Shown piece after piece: positions 6,972 to 7,843 of a DNA stretch of 7,843 nt (the first letter of the stretch is position 1; every line of letters begins with the position of its first letter). This DNA comes from Anaeromassilibacillus stercoravium (GTDB lineage Bacteria > Bacillota > Clostridia > Oscillospirales > Acutalibacteraceae). The notes beneath the pieces were generated by a model. The model worked only from the letters and a program-made list of their open reading frames with translations, did no database searches and was not told the DNA's origin. Both the position numbers and the translations under genes were made by a program. The stretch is from NCBI GenBank assembly GCA_019118845.1, contig DWYE01000110.1:1-7843 (forward strand). The letters are read 5' to 3'.

Positions 6972-7346
6972 GTGGAAATCCATATCAGCAATTCGAGCGG
7001 CATTCCCATCTACGAACAATTGGTCACGCAGATTAAGAACCTCATTCTGAACGGCGCCCTTCAGGACGGCGAGGCTCTTCCCTCGATGCGGCTTCTTGCA
7101 AAAGAGCTGCGCATCAGTGTTATCACAACCAAGCGGGCCTATGAAGAATTGGAGCGGGAGGGATTTTTATGTACCGTGGTGGGAAAGGGAAGCTTTGTAG
7201 CAGCCAAAAACCCCGACCTTCTGCGGGAACAACAACGCCGCATCGTTGAGGACTCCCTTGCAAAGGCAGTAGAAAGTGCTAAAAACTATGGCATTTCATT
7301 GGAAGAATTGCAGGAATCCCTGCTCATTTTATATGGAGAGGACTGA
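6972..7346 (+). CDS. GntR-family transcriptional repressor, YtrA subfamily
   Basis: This is a small DNA-binding repressor of 124 residues. Residues 11-75 form the GntR winged helix: IPIYEQLVTQIKNLIL (helix 1), LPSMRLLAKELRISVITTKR (36-55, the helix-turn-helix), then YEELEREGF and a wing ending GKGSFVA (71-77). After this only a short helical tail of about 47 residues follows. It is too small for a ligand-binding FadR/HutC domain and is typical of the YtrA branch, whose members usually sit first in operons with ABC transporters and repress themselves. The start is GTG at 6972, with GAAGGGG 4 bases upstream; no other start codon lies in frame between the promoter and here. The stop is followed after 8 bases by the ABC ATPase gene. 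The inducer is unknown; relatives answer to cell-envelope antibiotics, but that is inference here. Confidence 0.92.
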   Translation: MEIHISNSSGIPIYEQLVTQIKNLILNGALQDGEALPSMRLLAKELRISVITTKRAYEELEREGFLCTVVGKGSFVAAKNPDLLREQQRRIVEDSLAKAVESAKNYGISLEELQESLLILYGED

Positions 7347-7354
7347 GTGATTCT

Positions 7355-7843
7355 ATGGAAAAGCTTTGCTTAGAAGTACAAGACCTAACAAAACACTACG
7401 ACGCTAGTGAATTTTCTCTGGATCATCTGAACTTCAAAGTTCCTTATGGCAGCGTTATGGGGCTAATTGGTGAAAATGGCGCTGGAAAAACCACTACTTT
7501 GAAATTAATCTTAAATTTGATGCGGAGAGACGCAGGAACTATAAAGCTCTTTGGACTGGACAATATCCGTGATGAAGGAGCGATTAAGCAACAAATTGGT
7601 GTCGTGTTCGACGAAAACCATTTCCACGAATTGTTTTCACCGGCCGACATTGCAAAAATCCTACGAAGCCTATACCAAAAATGGGACGATAACCTGTTCC
7701 AGCAATACCTCAGACGCTTCCAATTGCCCGCGGATAAACCGATCAAAACTTATTCGCGCGGCATGAAGGTGAAGCTTTCTATTGCTTCTGCACTTGCACA
7801 TCATCCCAAGCTCTTGCTGTTGGATGAACCTACCAGCGGCCTT
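7355..7843 (+). CDS. ABC transporter ATP-binding protein, YtrB/BcrA-like (cut by window edge)
   Basis: This open frame of 163 codons runs off the right edge from the ATG at 7355. It is the nucleotide-binding subunit that would power a membrane permease, expected downstream. Visible motifs are Walker A GENGAGKT (39-46), the divergent signature YSRGMKVKL (133-141) in place of LSGGQ, and Walker B LLLLDEP followed by TSGL (153-163). The position usually holding the Q-loop glutamine reads IGVVFDENHF (81-90), with no Gln. The YSRGM signature and the context place it with YtrB/BcrA-type exporters linked to peptide-antibiotic response, rather than importers. It lies 8 bases after the GntR stop, so the two are one operon. 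The ribosome site is weak: GGAGAGG ends 13 bases upstream, inside the end of the GntR gene, so translation may be coupled. The switch helix and H-loop lie outside the window. Confidence 0.9.
   Translation, partial: MEKLCLEVQDLTKHYDASEFSLDHLNFKVPYGSVMGLIGENGAGKTTTLKLILNLMRRDAGTIKLFGLDNIRDEGAIKQQIGVVFDENHFHELFSPADIAKILRSLYQKWDDNLFQQYLRRFQLPADKPIKTYSRGMKVKLSIASALAHHPKLLLLDEPTSGL

Noticed and set aside
6783..7019. N-terminal extension of pyrE to 7019
   Set aside because: It would cross the pyrE promoter, the dyad operator and the start of the divergent GntR gene, and adds residues not found in PyrE.

Overview
The window looks like a chromosomal segment of a Bacillota (Firmicutes) bacterium, most likely an anaerobic Clostridia of the Oscillospirales type. 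The evidence is the strong GGAGG-like ribosome sites, the sigma-A-type promoters, the Thermus/clostridial-type PyrE with a C-terminal CxxC, and the uvrB-uvrA pairing. The order-level assignment is inference from protein style and would need a database search. I see no phage, transposon, CRISPR or RNA gene.

Layout, left to right. (1) At the left edge, on the minus strand, is the 5' part of a gene for an ECF-type sigma factor. It is cut by the window end and has its own extended -10 promoter. (2) A Rho-independent terminator closes the minus-strand cluster to its right. (3) The minus-strand cluster reads pyrE, radC, uvrB, uvrA. radC, uvrB and uvrA are tightly spaced: the radC stop lies inside the uvrB Shine-Dalgarno, and 22 bases separate uvrB from uvrA. 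pyrE is 131 bases upstream of radC and has its own promoter. (4) A divergent intergenic region holds the pyrE promoter and, on the plus strand, a promoter overlaid by a long perfect dyad. (5) On the plus strand is a short YtrA-type GntR repressor gene, then an ABC transporter ATPase gene cut by the right edge.

Functionally, UvrA and UvrB are the damage-recognition half of nucleotide excision repair, and here they are coupled to a RadC/JAMM protein whose function is not established. PyrE is a pyrimidine biosynthesis enzyme and seems to be a neighbour rather than a partner. The GntR-ABC pair is a typical self-repressed transporter module. The dyad between its -35 element and its start codon is the probable operator and is the most striking non-coding element. 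Most of the window is ordinary core genome. The points worth a second look are the extended dyad, the radC-uvrB coupling, the structured pyrE-radC spacer and the truncated sigma factor.
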